Positions 1 to 6,072 of a stretch of DNA of 6,176 bases are shown piece by piece. The position numbers and the translations under genes were made by a program. How positions within the stretch are numbered: the first letter of the stretch is position 1; each line of letters starts with the position of its first letter. Source of the DNA: CAYHPY01 sp964358485. Lineage in GTDB: Bacteria > Elusimicrobiota > Elusimicrobia > UBA1565 > UBA9628. The notes under the pieces are model-generated. The model searched no databases. It had not been told where the DNA came from and saw only the letters and a list, made by a program, of their open reading frames with translations. The stretch covers positions 1 through 6,176 of the forward strand of contig CAYHPY010000157.1 of assembly GCA_964358485.1 (NCBI GenBank). The letters are read 5' to 3'.

Positions 1-2529
1 CGTCAGCTCGATGTCGGCCAGCTGGGCCAGGGGAATCTGCGCGCCGGCCATCGTGGAGACCAGCACCCGCCGGAGCTTGGGCAGGTTGTCGCGCAGTTCG
101 CGGGGGTAGCGGACGTTGACCCCGTAACGCTCCCGGCCCTCGACGGTGACGGTCACCGGCTCGCCGCCGATGGCCGACATGATCACCATTTCCACTTCCT
201 TGACCGACAAGCCGTACCGGGCCAACTGGTCTCGCTTCAAACGGAAATCGACGAAATAACCCCCCGCCGCGCGCTCGGCGTAGACCGACCGGGTCCCCGC
301 CACTCCCCGAATCGCCGTCTCGACCTTCAAGCCCAAGGCCTCGATTTCGGCCAGGTCCGCCCCCTGTATTTTGATGCCGATGGGCGTGCGCACGCCGGTC
401 GTCAGCATGTCGATGCGCGCCTTGATGGGCATGGTCCAGGCGTTGGTCACCCCCGGAAATTTCATGGCTTGGTCCATCTCCGCCACCAATTCCTCCCACG
501 TGATGCGGTCCCACCAAACGCGCCGCAGGGGCGCGTGCAGGAACCGGGGCAGGCCGGAGAACCAGCGCTCCTTGGGGCGCCAATCCTGCATCGGCCTGAG
601 GACCACGGTCGTCTCCATCATCGAGAACGGGGCGGGGTCCGTCGAAGTCTCCGCCCTGCCGGCTTTGCCGAAGACGCGCTCGACCTCAGGAAAGCTCTTG
701 AGCACCGCGTCCTGCTGTTGCAGCAGTTCCGCGGCCTGCGTGACTGAGATTCCCGGCAAGGTCGTCGGCATGAAGAGAATGGTCCCTTCGTTGAGCGGAG
801 GCATGAACTCCGAGCCCAGCTTGAGATAGATCGGGACCGTGGCCAAGGTCGCCAGCGCGGCGGCGGCGATCACCTTCCACGGCCGTTCCAGAACCCAGCG
901 GCAGACCGGGTCGTAGAGTCGGAACAGCCCCCGGCTGATCGGATGGTTTTCCTCGGCGTAGTAGCGGCCCACCAAGGTCTGATTGACGGTCCACGCCAGC
1001 CACGCGGGCTTGAATACGAAGAAGTCCATGCGCGAAAACATCATGCGCACCGCCGGATCCAGGGTCACGGCCAGAAACGCGGCCAAAAACATCGTCAAGT
1101 TCTTGGTGTAGGCCAGCGGCTTGAAAAGGCGCCCTTCCTGGTCGACCAGGGCGAAGATCGGAAAAAAAGCCACCGCGACGACCATCAGGGAGTAAAACAC
1201 CGAGGGGCCCACCTCCTGCATGGCCTTCAGGCGCACGGCGTGAAAGTCGCCCTTGCGTCCGCCCGCGTCCCAGAGCTGGAGTTTTTTGTAGGCGTTCTCG
1301 ACCTCCACCATGGAGCCGTCCACGAGCACGCCGATGGAGAGCATGATCCCGGCGATGGACATGATGTTGGCGCTGATTCCCATGAAGTAAAGCGGGATGA
1401 AGGCCAGCAAGGTGGAGATCGGGATCGTCAGGATCGGCACGATCGCCGAGGGAATGTGCCAGAGAAAGACCAGCAGGACCAGGCTGACCAGCAGCATCTG
1501 CATGAGAAGCTCGTCCTTGAGGGTGGCGATGGCGCCCTCGATGAGCACGGAGCGGTCGTAGGTCTCGACGACCTCCACACCCTCCGGCAAAGACGGCCCG
1601 ATCTCCGCCAGGCGTTTTTTGACCCGGTCGATGACCTTGAGGGCGTTTTCCCCGTGGCGCATGACCACGATCCCGCCGACCGCGTCCCCTTCCCCGTCCA
1701 GGTCCGCCACGCCCCGCCGGATGTCGGGGCCCAGGGCCACCTTGGCGACGCTTTTGACGAGGATGGGCGTGCCTTTCTTGTCGCGCCCGACGACGATCTG
1801 CTCCAGGTCCGACACGGACTTGGCGTAGCCGCGCCCCCGGATCATGTATTCGGCCCCTCCGAACTCCACGAGGCGCCCGCCCACGTCGTTGTTGCCGTCC
1901 CGGACGGCGTCCACGACCTTGGCCAAGGGGAGGCGGTAGGCCGCCAGGGCGTTGGGGTCGACCTGGATCTGATATTGCTTTTGAAAGCCCCCCACGGAGG
2001 CGACCTCGGCCACGCCGGGGACCGACTGCAGGTGATAACGCAGGTTCCAGTCCTGAAAGGAGCGCAGGTCGGCCAGACTCTGGCGCCCGGTCTTGTCGAC
2101 CAAGGCGTATTGGTAGACCCAGCCCACCCCCGTGGCGTCGGGGCCCAGTTCGGTGCGCACGCCTTCGGGCATCTGCGGCAGAATCTTGCTGAGGTACTCG
2201 AGCACCCGGGAGCGGGCCCAATAAACGTCGGTGCCGTCCTCGAAGATGACGTAGACGTAGGAAAAACCGAAATCCGAAAAGCCGCGCACGGCCTTGACCT
2301 TCGGGGCCCCCAGGAGGGCGGTCACGATCGGATAGGTGACTTGGTCCTCGAGGATGTCCGGCGAGCGGTCCCAGCGGGAGTAGACGATGACCTGCGTGTC
2401 GGAGAGGTCCGGAATCGCGTCGAGGCGGATGTTCTTGAGGCAGTACCAGCCCCCCGCCATGGCGACGGCGGTGAGGGCCAGGACCAGGAACTTGTTATGG
2501 GCCGACCAAGCGATGAGTTTTTTGATCAT
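1..2529 (-). CDS. cusA: CusA-like heavy-metal efflux RND permease (C-terminus cut off by window edge)
   Basis: Inner-membrane proton-driven pump of the heavy-metal efflux RND family, exporting metal through the partner adaptor and outer-membrane channel. I read 843 codons without a stop; E. coli CusA is about 1,047 residues, so roughly the last 200 are outside the window. TM1 is near residues 12-32, followed by the family motif DAIPDLSDTQVIV (37-49). The TM4 motif LVDGSMVEVENAYK contains D404, matching the proton-relay D405 of E. coli CusA. M587 (FMPTTLPG), M637 (SMMETT) and M708 (IDMLTTG) align with the Cu/Ag ligands M573, M623 and M672; the first interval is exactly 50 residues in both proteins. 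These residues argue for Cu(I)/Ag(I) rather than Zn/Co/Cd. About 22 extra residues lie between the second and third Met. The ATG is 7 bp after the adaptor stop, with a GGAGAGG 13 nt upstream, so translational coupling is likely. Confidence 0.95.
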   Translation of the reverse strand, partial: MIKKLIAWSAHNKFLVLALTAVAMAGGWYCLKNIRLDAIPDLSDTQVIVYSRWDRSPDILEDQVTYPIVTALLGAPKVKAVRGFSDFGFSYVYVIFEDGTDVYWARSRVLEYLSKILPQMPEGVRTELGPDATGVGWVYQYALVDKTGRQSLADLRSFQDWNLRYHLQSVPGVAEVASVGGFQKQYQIQVDPNALAAYRLPLAKVVDAVRDGNNDVGGRLVEFGGAEYMIRGRGYAKSVSDLEQIVVGRDKKGTPILVKSVAKVALGPDIRRGVADLDGEGDAVGGIVVMRHGENALKVIDRVKKRLAEIGPSLPEGVEVVETYDRSVLIEGAIATLKDELLMQMLLVSLVLLVFLWHIPSAIVPILTIPISTLLAFIPLYFMGISANIMSIAGIMLSIGVLVDGSMVEVENAYKKLQLWDAGGRKGDFHAVRLKAMQEVGPSVFYSLMVVAVAFFPIFALVDQEGRLFKPLAYTKNLTMFLAAFLAVTLDPAVRMMFSRMDFFVFKPAWLAWTVNQTLVGRYYAEENHPISRGLFRLYDPVCRWVLERPWKVIAAAALATLATVPIYLKLGSEFMPPLNEGTILFMPTTLPGISVTQAAELLQQQDAVLKSFPEVERVFGKAGRAETSTDPAPFSMMETTVVLRPMQDWRPKERWFSGLPRFLHAPLRRVWWDRITWEELVAEMDQAMKFPGVTNAWTMPIKARIDMLTTGVRTPIGIKIQGADLAEIEALGLKVETAIRGVAGTRSVYAERAAGGYFVDFRLKRDQLARYGLSVKEVEMVIMSAIGGEPVTVTVEGRERYGVNVRYPRELRDNLPKLRRVLVSTMAGAQIPLAQLADIELT

Positions 2530-2536
2530 GGCGGCC

Positions 2537-3841
2537 TCAGCGCCTCTCCGGGGCGGGCGCGGTCAGGGATTTGAGCTTGGATTCCGAATCGATGAGGAAG
2601 TTGGCGGTCGTCACGACCTTTTCCCCCTCCCGGACCCCCGAGAGCAGTTCATGATAGCCGTCGGCTTCCCGGCCCACCCGAACTTCCCGCGGCTCCAGGC
2701 GCCCCTCGCCCAAATCGACGAATACGAGTTTGCGCGCCCCGGAGTCCAACAGGGCGCTCTCGGGCAGGGCCAGCGTGACGCCCAGGTCGGCCTTGATGGC
2801 CGCGTTGACGAACATCTCGAGCTTGAGCAGGCCCTGCGGATTGGGAACCTCGATGCGCACGCGCAAGGAGCGGGTCTCGGGGGAGAGGTTGGGATCGACT
2901 CCCTTGACGACGCCGCGGAAAACCCGCCCGGAGTAGGCGGGGGAGGTGATCTCGGCCTGCTGCCCGACCCGAACCGAGGCGATCTCGTATTCGTAGATCT
3001 GGGCGTAGACCCAGACCGCGCCCCCCGCCCCTCCGAGCAGGAGATTGGTGGGAGGCTCTTCGGCGCCCGTGAAGGCGGCGATCTGGGCTTCGGAGAGTCC
3101 AAGTTGGCGCAGGCGCAAAGTGGCCGCGCGCACCAGGGCTTCCGCCCGCTCGTGGACGTCGGGCCAGGGGCTGTCCTTGACCTTTTCCCGGGCCATCAAG
3201 GCGCTGTGGTGTTCCGAGATGGCGTTGTAGAGGTCGGGATCGTAGGCCACCGTGCCGGAGGCCCGCACGGTGAACTTGAGCCTTCGCCGCGAGACCGTTT
3301 CGGTTTTCATGCCGATGAGCTGCCTTTTCCGGGCGTCGACGACCGGGGCCCCCTGCCCGGCGACGGTCCCGGCGGGGCCTGCTTCCTCATAGACCGGGAC
3401 ATAGTCCATGCCCATCGAATCTTTCATCGCAACGGGGGAAGTGACCGCCGGGTTCATGGGGTTGCGATAATAAAGGATCTTTCCCGTTCCCTCGGCCGGG
3501 GCCGTGTGGGTGCCGCAGACCGGGCAGGTCACGGTTTGCCCCGGGGCCAGCGGAAGCTCCATTTTGCAATTGGCCATCGTGCATTTGTGCAGAAGGCACA
3601 TCTTTTTGCCGGAGGTCATGGCGGAGGCCGCCTCCGGAGCGGGCTCGATGGGAACTAGATTCATGCCGCAGATGGGGCACTCGCCCGGCTTGTCGGACTT
3701 GTAATCCGGATGCATGGGGCAGTGGAAGCCCGCCGTTTGGCGGGCGGCCGGCGGCGCCCCCGCCCGGCGATGAAGGTAATAGCCTCCGAAGGAGGCCGAG
3801 ACTACGACCAAGCCGGCGATCAAAACTATTTTTTTGTTCAT
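2537..3841 (-). CDS. cusB: CusB-like periplasmic adaptor (membrane fusion protein) with three N-terminal metal-binding modules
   Basis: Periplasmic adaptor of 434 residues linking the RND pump to the outer-membrane channel. Residues 5-22 form a signal or anchor helix with no lipobox Cys. Module 1 (40-65) is a heavy-metal-binding domain: H40-C41-x-M43-H44, then C55-P-I-C58-x-M60. Module 2 (80-112) is Cys-rich, with C82, H85, C87, M89, C92, M94, C106-x2-C109 and H112. Module 3 (121-151) resembles the CusB N-terminus: M129 in RNPMNP and M143/M145 in SMGMD correspond to CusB Met21/36/38, with M139 as an extra. A short helical segment (203-255) and the beta-barrel/membrane-proximal region (275-425) follow, ending with the CusB-like NFLIDSESKLKSL. 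Canonical lipoyl half-motifs are not evident. The ATG was chosen because it begins the signal sequence, lies 5 bp after the upstream stop, and has AGGAG 11 nt upstream; the frame stays open further 5' but that part overlaps the channel gene. The metal-specific role is inferred from the motifs. Confidence 0.93.
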   Translation of the reverse strand: MNKKIVLIAGLVVVSASFGGYYLHRRAGAPPAARQTAGFHCPMHPDYKSDKPGECPICGMNLVPIEPAPEAASAMTSGKKMCLLHKCTMANCKMELPLAPGQTVTCPVCGTHTAPAEGTGKILYYRNPMNPAVTSPVAMKDSMGMDYVPVYEEAGPAGTVAGQGAPVVDARKRQLIGMKTETVSRRRLKFTVRASGTVAYDPDLYNAISEHHSALMAREKVKDSPWPDVHERAEALVRAATLRLRQLGLSEAQIAAFTGAEEPPTNLLLGGAGGAVWVYAQIYEYEIASVRVGQQAEITSPAYSGRVFRGVVKGVDPNLSPETRSLRVRIEVPNPQGLLKLEMFVNAAIKADLGVTLALPESALLDSGARKLVFVDLGEGRLEPREVRVGREADGYHELLSGVREGEKVVTTANFLIDSESKLKSLTAPAPERR

Positions 3842-3846
3842 GGGAT

Positions 3847-5091
3847 TCAAAGCTCCTCTCCGATCACCCGTTCCAAGTCCGCGGCGCGCTGTTCGAATTC
3901 GGCCAAATATTGGTAGTACTCGAGCTTGAAATTGAGCAGGGAGCGCTGGGCGTCGAGCAAGTCCAAGAAGCCGGATTTCCCCGCTTGATAGGCCGCCTCG
4001 GCTCCCATAAGGGCCGATTCGGCTTGGGGGAGAAGGCTTGTCCTGTAACTTTCGGCGAGCCTTTGGGCGGTTTGCGCCCGGACGAAGGCCGCGCGCAGGT
4101 CGGCGGAGGTCGCCAGGCGCGCGGATTCGAGCTCCGCTTCCGCCGCTTCCCGCTCCGCCGAGGCCTCCGCCACCATGGCGGCCGGCTTCCAAAACCAAAG
4201 CGGCAGGGAAAACCCCAGGACCGCGTCGCTGGTGCGCCCGCGCATCGGGTCCTTGCGGGTGCGGTAGGACACCATGAAATCGGGCAAAAACTCCGATTTC
4301 GCCAGGGCTAAAGAGGTCCCGGAAAGTTCGGAGGCGAGAGCCGCTTGGCGCAGTTCGGGGCGGCGGGCCAGGGCAGCGGCCTCCAGTTCGGGGAGGGTTT
4401 TCCCCAGGCGGCCGGGTTCGGGATCGCGGGGCGCCGGAAGGGTCTCCCCCGCCCGACGGCCCATGGAGGCGTTGAGCATGGCGCCGGCCAGTTCCCGTTC
4501 CTGTTCCACGGCCAGGCCCATATTCAGCATTCTGGTCAGCTCCACCTGGGCTTTCAGGGCGTCGGCCCCGGAGCCCTTGCCCGCCTCGAATTTGGATTCC
4601 GCGACCTTGGCGAAACGCCGCATCAGTTCGATGTTCTCCTCCAGCAGGGCGCGGCTCTTTAAGGAAAGGTAGAGTTGGGCGTAGGCGGTCCGCGTTTGGG
4701 CCAGGATTTGCCGGACCTTGGCCCGGTGGGCTTGCTCCAGAACCGCGGCGGCCTGGGAGGCGCGGGTGGCCCGCAGGTAGAGCGTGGAGGGAAATGGAAT
4801 TTCCTGGGTGATGGAAACGGCTTTTTCGTCGGCCCCGCCGAGCGGGGTCCGCCCGGACGGGGCGTACATCCGTTCCAGGTCCAGCCGCGGCTTGTCGGGC
4901 GTGGCCTCTTGGACGATCCTGCTTCGCGCCGCCTCCCAGCGCTTGAGGGCGGCGCGGATTTCGGGATTGCGGTCTCGGGCCGCTTCCAGGGCCTGTCCGA
5001 GGGTGAGGGAAGCCGATGAGACCGAGACGATTTCGGCCCCCGAAACGGGCCCGGCGGGGAGCAGGGCCGCGGTCAGCAAGAAAATGTTCAT
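3847..5091 (-). CDS. cusC: TolC/CusC-family outer-membrane efflux channel
   Basis: Outer-membrane factor of 414 residues, forming the exit duct for the RND pump. It begins with a short hydrophobic signal peptide (MNIFLLTAALLPAGPVSGA, probable cleavage before E20) that has no Lys or Arg in its n-region, which is unusual. There is no lipobox Cys, unlike E. coli CusC. The mature part shows two TolC-type repeats. The first starts at SLTLGQALEAARDRNPEIRAA with the strand segment SITQEIPFPSTL; the second has ARRPELRQAALA, VLGFSLPLWFW and, near the end, AYQAGKSGFLDLLDAQRSL. Long Ala/Glu/Arg-rich helices fit the periplasmic coiled-coil barrel. Length is normal for the metal-efflux branch. The ATG has a GGAGGA Shine-Dalgarno 9 nt upstream (5101-5106), and I saw no in-frame start codon just upstream. 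The adaptor gene begins 5 bp after the stop. Substrate is inferred from the neighbours. Confidence 0.93.
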   Translation of the reverse strand: MNIFLLTAALLPAGPVSGAEIVSVSSASLTLGQALEAARDRNPEIRAALKRWEAARSRIVQEATPDKPRLDLERMYAPSGRTPLGGADEKAVSITQEIPFPSTLYLRATRASQAAAVLEQAHRAKVRQILAQTRTAYAQLYLSLKSRALLEENIELMRRFAKVAESKFEAGKGSGADALKAQVELTRMLNMGLAVEQERELAGAMLNASMGRRAGETLPAPRDPEPGRLGKTLPELEAAALARRPELRQAALASELSGTSLALAKSEFLPDFMVSYRTRKDPMRGRTSDAVLGFSLPLWFWKPAAMVAEASAEREAAEAELESARLATSADLRAAFVRAQTAQRLAESYRTSLLPQAESALMGAEAAYQAGKSGFLDLLDAQRSLLNFKLEYYQYLAEFEQRAADLERVIGEEL

Positions 5092-5122
5092 TTTCGAAAT
5101 TCCTCCAACATCGTGAGCGGAA

Positions 5123-5152
5123 AAAAGCGTCGCTGAAGATTGAAACGCTTTT
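5123..5152 (-). terminator. U-tailed inverted repeat between the small gene and the channel gene (candidate attenuator or terminator)
   Basis: An 8-bp perfect inverted repeat, AAAAGCGT / ACGCTTTT, has arms at 5123-5130 and 5145-5152 and a 14-nt loop. Read on the minus strand, the second arm runs into six T residues (5126-5121), giving a weak intrinsic-terminator shape between the small Cys-rich gene and the TolC-family gene. Only three of the eight pairs are G-C, so termination would be partial at best. It could instead mark an mRNA processing or stability site. Confidence 0.35.
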
Positions 5153-5180
5153 GGCGCGACAAGCGTACGGCTGTCGGGTG

Positions 5181-5573
5181 TTAGAGGACGGCGGGCGGGG
5201 CGCGGGGGCTCTGGGAGGGCGCGGGTAAGGCGTCGCCGGGAACCCGGGGCGGCCCTTGATTGCGCTGGGAGCGCAGGGCCTGGAAGGCCGCGGCGAGGGC
5301 GACGGTCGGGGGCGCGATCCTCGGCATTTCCGGCGCGGCCGCGGGAGCGACCGCCGGGGCCGGGGCGGGGAGGACGGCTTCTGCGTTGCCGTCGGTCATG
5401 CAGCAGGGTTTTGACTCGGGCTTTTGGGCCTCGCCCGCGGGAGCATGGCAGGACTTCTCTTGGGCGGCGGGCGCCTGGGGCTCGGTCGTGAGGCCGGCGC
5501 AGACGATCCGGCAGTGGACGTCCGCCAGGTAGCCGAGGGCCAGGAGAACGGCAAGGAGCTTGCGGATCCTCAC
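5181..5573 (-). CDS. Small exported Cys/His-rich protein, first gene of the metal-efflux operon
   Basis: A 130-residue protein that I do not recognise as a named family. MRIRKLLAVLLALGYLADVH is a good signal peptide with Arg2, Arg4 and Lys5. Just after it come H20-C21-x3-C25, then S-C42-H43 and C57-C58-M59: five Cys with His and Met in the first 60 residues, a pattern fitting a soft-metal (Cu/Ag) site. There is no lipobox in front of C21. Residues 66-130 are Ala/Pro-rich and low-complexity, ending in SPRAPPAVL. The start is GTG; the signal peptide begins right there and no other start was seen nearby. No Shine-Dalgarno is possible if the promoter at 5580-5608 is used, because transcription would begin at or next to the GTG. 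Position ahead of a CBA efflux operon suggests periplasmic metal capture, sensing or delivery, perhaps taking the place of CusF; that role is inference. Confidence 0.72.
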   Translation of the reverse strand: MRIRKLLAVLLALGYLADVHCRIVCAGLTTEPQAPAAQEKSCHAPAGEAQKPESKPCCMTDGNAEAVLPAPAPAVAPAAAPEMPRIAPPTVALAAAFQALRSQRNQGPPRVPGDALPAPSQSPRAPPAVL

Positions 5574-5579
5574 AACTGG

Positions 5580-5608
5580 ATTATAGCCGAAAACCGGGGA
5601 TTTGTCGA
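5580..5608 (-). promoter_or_regulatory. Sigma70-type promoter for the metal-efflux operon
   Basis: On the minus strand, TCGACA (5608-5603, five of six matches to TTGACA) is separated by exactly 17 bp from a perfect TATAAT (5585-5580). The usual start site, about seven bases after the -10 box, falls at 5573, which is the G of the GTG start codon. I saw no long dyad in the spacer of the kind used by MerR-type copper regulators, and the 17-bp spacer is not the stretched 19-20 bp such regulators need. Confidence 0.65.
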
Positions 5609-5636
5609 TAGCTGGCGGCCGCTTTCCCGAAAACGC

Positions 5637-5702
5637 GCCAAGTCCTCACTCAAATTGTTTCCGGCAAGTGCCAGGCTTGTAGAACTCGGTCCAGGACTTG
5701 GC
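5637..5702. repeat. 10-bp inverted repeat sharing an arm with the 29-bp repeat
   Basis: GCCAAGTCCT (5637-5646) is the exact reverse complement of AGGACTTGGC (5693-5702). The second segment lies inside the left arm of the larger inverted repeat, so that arm has two possible partners. Confidence 0.6.
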
Positions 5703-5847
5703 ATATCCACAAAGCTCCAGTAGCTTACGACGGCGATACCCGAAATCCTCGTCGGAGGCGAGGAAGCCATGGATTTTGGACGGCCCTATCGACGAGAAGT
5801 GGAACCTTCCTGGAGACATGTGGATATGCCAAGTCCAGGACCGAGTT
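5683..5847. repeat. 165-bp unit bounded by a perfect 29-bp inverted repeat (MITE-like or structured RNA)
   Basis: Positions 5683-5711 and 5819-5847 are perfect reverse complements over 29 bp; the left arm begins AACTCGGTCC and the right arm ends GGACCGAGTT. The 107 bp between them holds smaller inverted repeats: AAGCT/AGCTT (5712-5716 and 5722-5726), CCTCG/CGAGG (5747-5751 and 5759-5763), and GGAACCTTCC near the right arm. I see no clear target-site duplication outside the arms and no transposase. The unit could be a non-autonomous mobile repeat, a cruciform-forming site or a structured transcript; the sequence alone does not decide. Confidence 0.8.
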
Positions 5848-5949
5848 GCCGTTACCGTGTTGCCTGATCCGGCCGGATGGGTCCGGGCCGGGAACGGCGA
5901 TGAAAAGCGCCGGCCCTGAAAGCCTACGGAAGATCTTGAAGGAGACGCC

Positions 5950-5983
5950 GTTATACGTAGCACCGGGCTAACCTGCGTATAAC
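5950..5983 (+). repeat. 11-bp inverted repeat GTTATACGTAG ... CTGCGTATAAC
   Basis: Arms at 5950-5960 and 5973-5983 pair over 11 positions around a 12-nt loop. Ten pairs are Watson-Crick; the remaining one is a G-U wobble (5958/5975) in plus-strand RNA but an A-C mismatch in minus-strand RNA. If it is an RNA hairpin, it is therefore better formed on the plus strand. The right arm includes TATAAC (5978-5983), a possible -10 box for the downstream plus-strand gene, but I find no good -35 partner. Confidence 0.5.
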
Positions 5984-5996
5984 TTTCCGGGTGGGC

Positions 5997-6015
5997 TCGG
6001 GGCAGGCGACCCCGA
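5997..6015 (+). repeat. Short GC-rich hairpin TCGGGG / CCCCGA
   Basis: A 6-bp perfect stem (5997-6002 and 6010-6015) with a 7-nt loop lies upstream of the possible leader ORF. No T-run follows on either strand, so it is not an intrinsic terminator. Confidence 0.35.
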
Positions 6016-6026
6016 AGGCAAAAATT

Positions 6027-6065
6027 ATGTCCCGGAGAACAAAATCACTTTCGTTTCGGAGGTGA
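6027..6065 (+). CDS. Possible 12-residue leader peptide MSRRTKSLSFRR
   Basis: ATG at 6027 opens a 12-codon frame ending at TGA (6063-6065), with GAAGG eight nt upstream (6014-6018). The frame runs through the 5' arm, loop and part of the 3' arm of the hairpin at 6039-6071, and its stop lies inside the downstream Shine-Dalgarno. A ribosome translating it would open the hairpin. It is short enough to occur by chance, so coding is uncertain. Confidence 0.22.
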   Translation: MSRRTKSLSFRR

Positions 6066-6071
6066 TTTTGT
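6039..6071 (+). promoter_or_regulatory. 15-bp hairpin sequestering the Shine-Dalgarno of the downstream plus-strand gene
   Basis: Positions 6039-6053 pair with 6057-6071 around a UUU loop. The outer ten pairs are perfect (ACAAAATCAC / GTGATTTTGT), and the inner five include two G-U wobbles valid only in plus-strand RNA. The 3' arm contains GGAGGTGAT (6058-6066), a full complement to the 16S anti-Shine-Dalgarno, six nt before GTG at 6073. With the hairpin closed, the ribosome site is buried, which suggests translational control by a leader peptide, ligand or temperature. Confidence 0.55.
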
Positions 6072-6072
6072 C

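Larger units (their letters stand above)
5609..6072. other. Gene-poor, palindrome-rich intergenic stretch
   Basis: No convincing gene lies between the operon promoter and the plus-strand frame at the right edge. Open frames of 66-105 codons cross it on both strands, but they start from GTG or TTG or lack a good ribosome site, resemble nothing I know, and pass through both arms of the 29-bp inverted repeat. Besides the separately listed repeats it holds a 12-bp palindrome, ATCCGGCCGGAT (5867-5878), and a GC-rich pair GGGCCGG / CCGGCCC (5885-5891 and 5910-5916). The density of paired segments suggests a mobile or dispersed repeat, or a structured RNA. Confidence 0.5.

Noticed and set aside
943..2574. 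Long plus-strand open frame of 543 codons, and another on the minus strand in a different frame (686-2221)
   Set aside because: Both overlap the RND permease frame, which has clear family motifs throughout. Their products are His/Asp/Gly- or Arg/Gly-rich with no recognisable domain, typical shadows in GC-rich DNA.
2387..3658. Plus-strand open frame of 423 codons opposite the adaptor
   Set aside because: It is antisense to the adaptor, is of low-complexity composition, and has no plausible ribosome site or family resemblance.
3842..4198. N-terminal extension of the adaptor frame to 4198
   Set aside because: It would overlap the channel gene by over 100 codons and read as Gly/Arg-rich shadow sequence. 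The ATG at 3841 begins a clear signal/anchor helix and follows the channel stop by 5 bp.
5683..5847. Retron msr-msd region
   Set aside because: The long closing stem with internal stems is reminiscent, but the closing repeat is longer than usual and no reverse transcriptase is seen in the window.
5698..5919. Plus-strand frame of 73 codons (TTG start)
   Set aside because: It also spans the repeat arms, begins with TTG inside one of them, has no strong ribosome site, and is not recognised.
5646..5963. Minus-strand frame of 105 codons (GTG start)
   Set aside because: It passes through both arms of the 29-bp inverted repeat, has no good Shine-Dalgarno, and matches no family I know. The repeat explains the sequence better, though a degenerate gene cannot be excluded.
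5950..5983. Integron attC recombination site
   Set aside because: attC needs RYYYAAC first and GTTRRRY second, enclosing a long imperfect palindrome. Here GTTATACG comes first and CGTATAAC second, neither fits the consensus exactly, and no partner core site lies at the right distance on either side.
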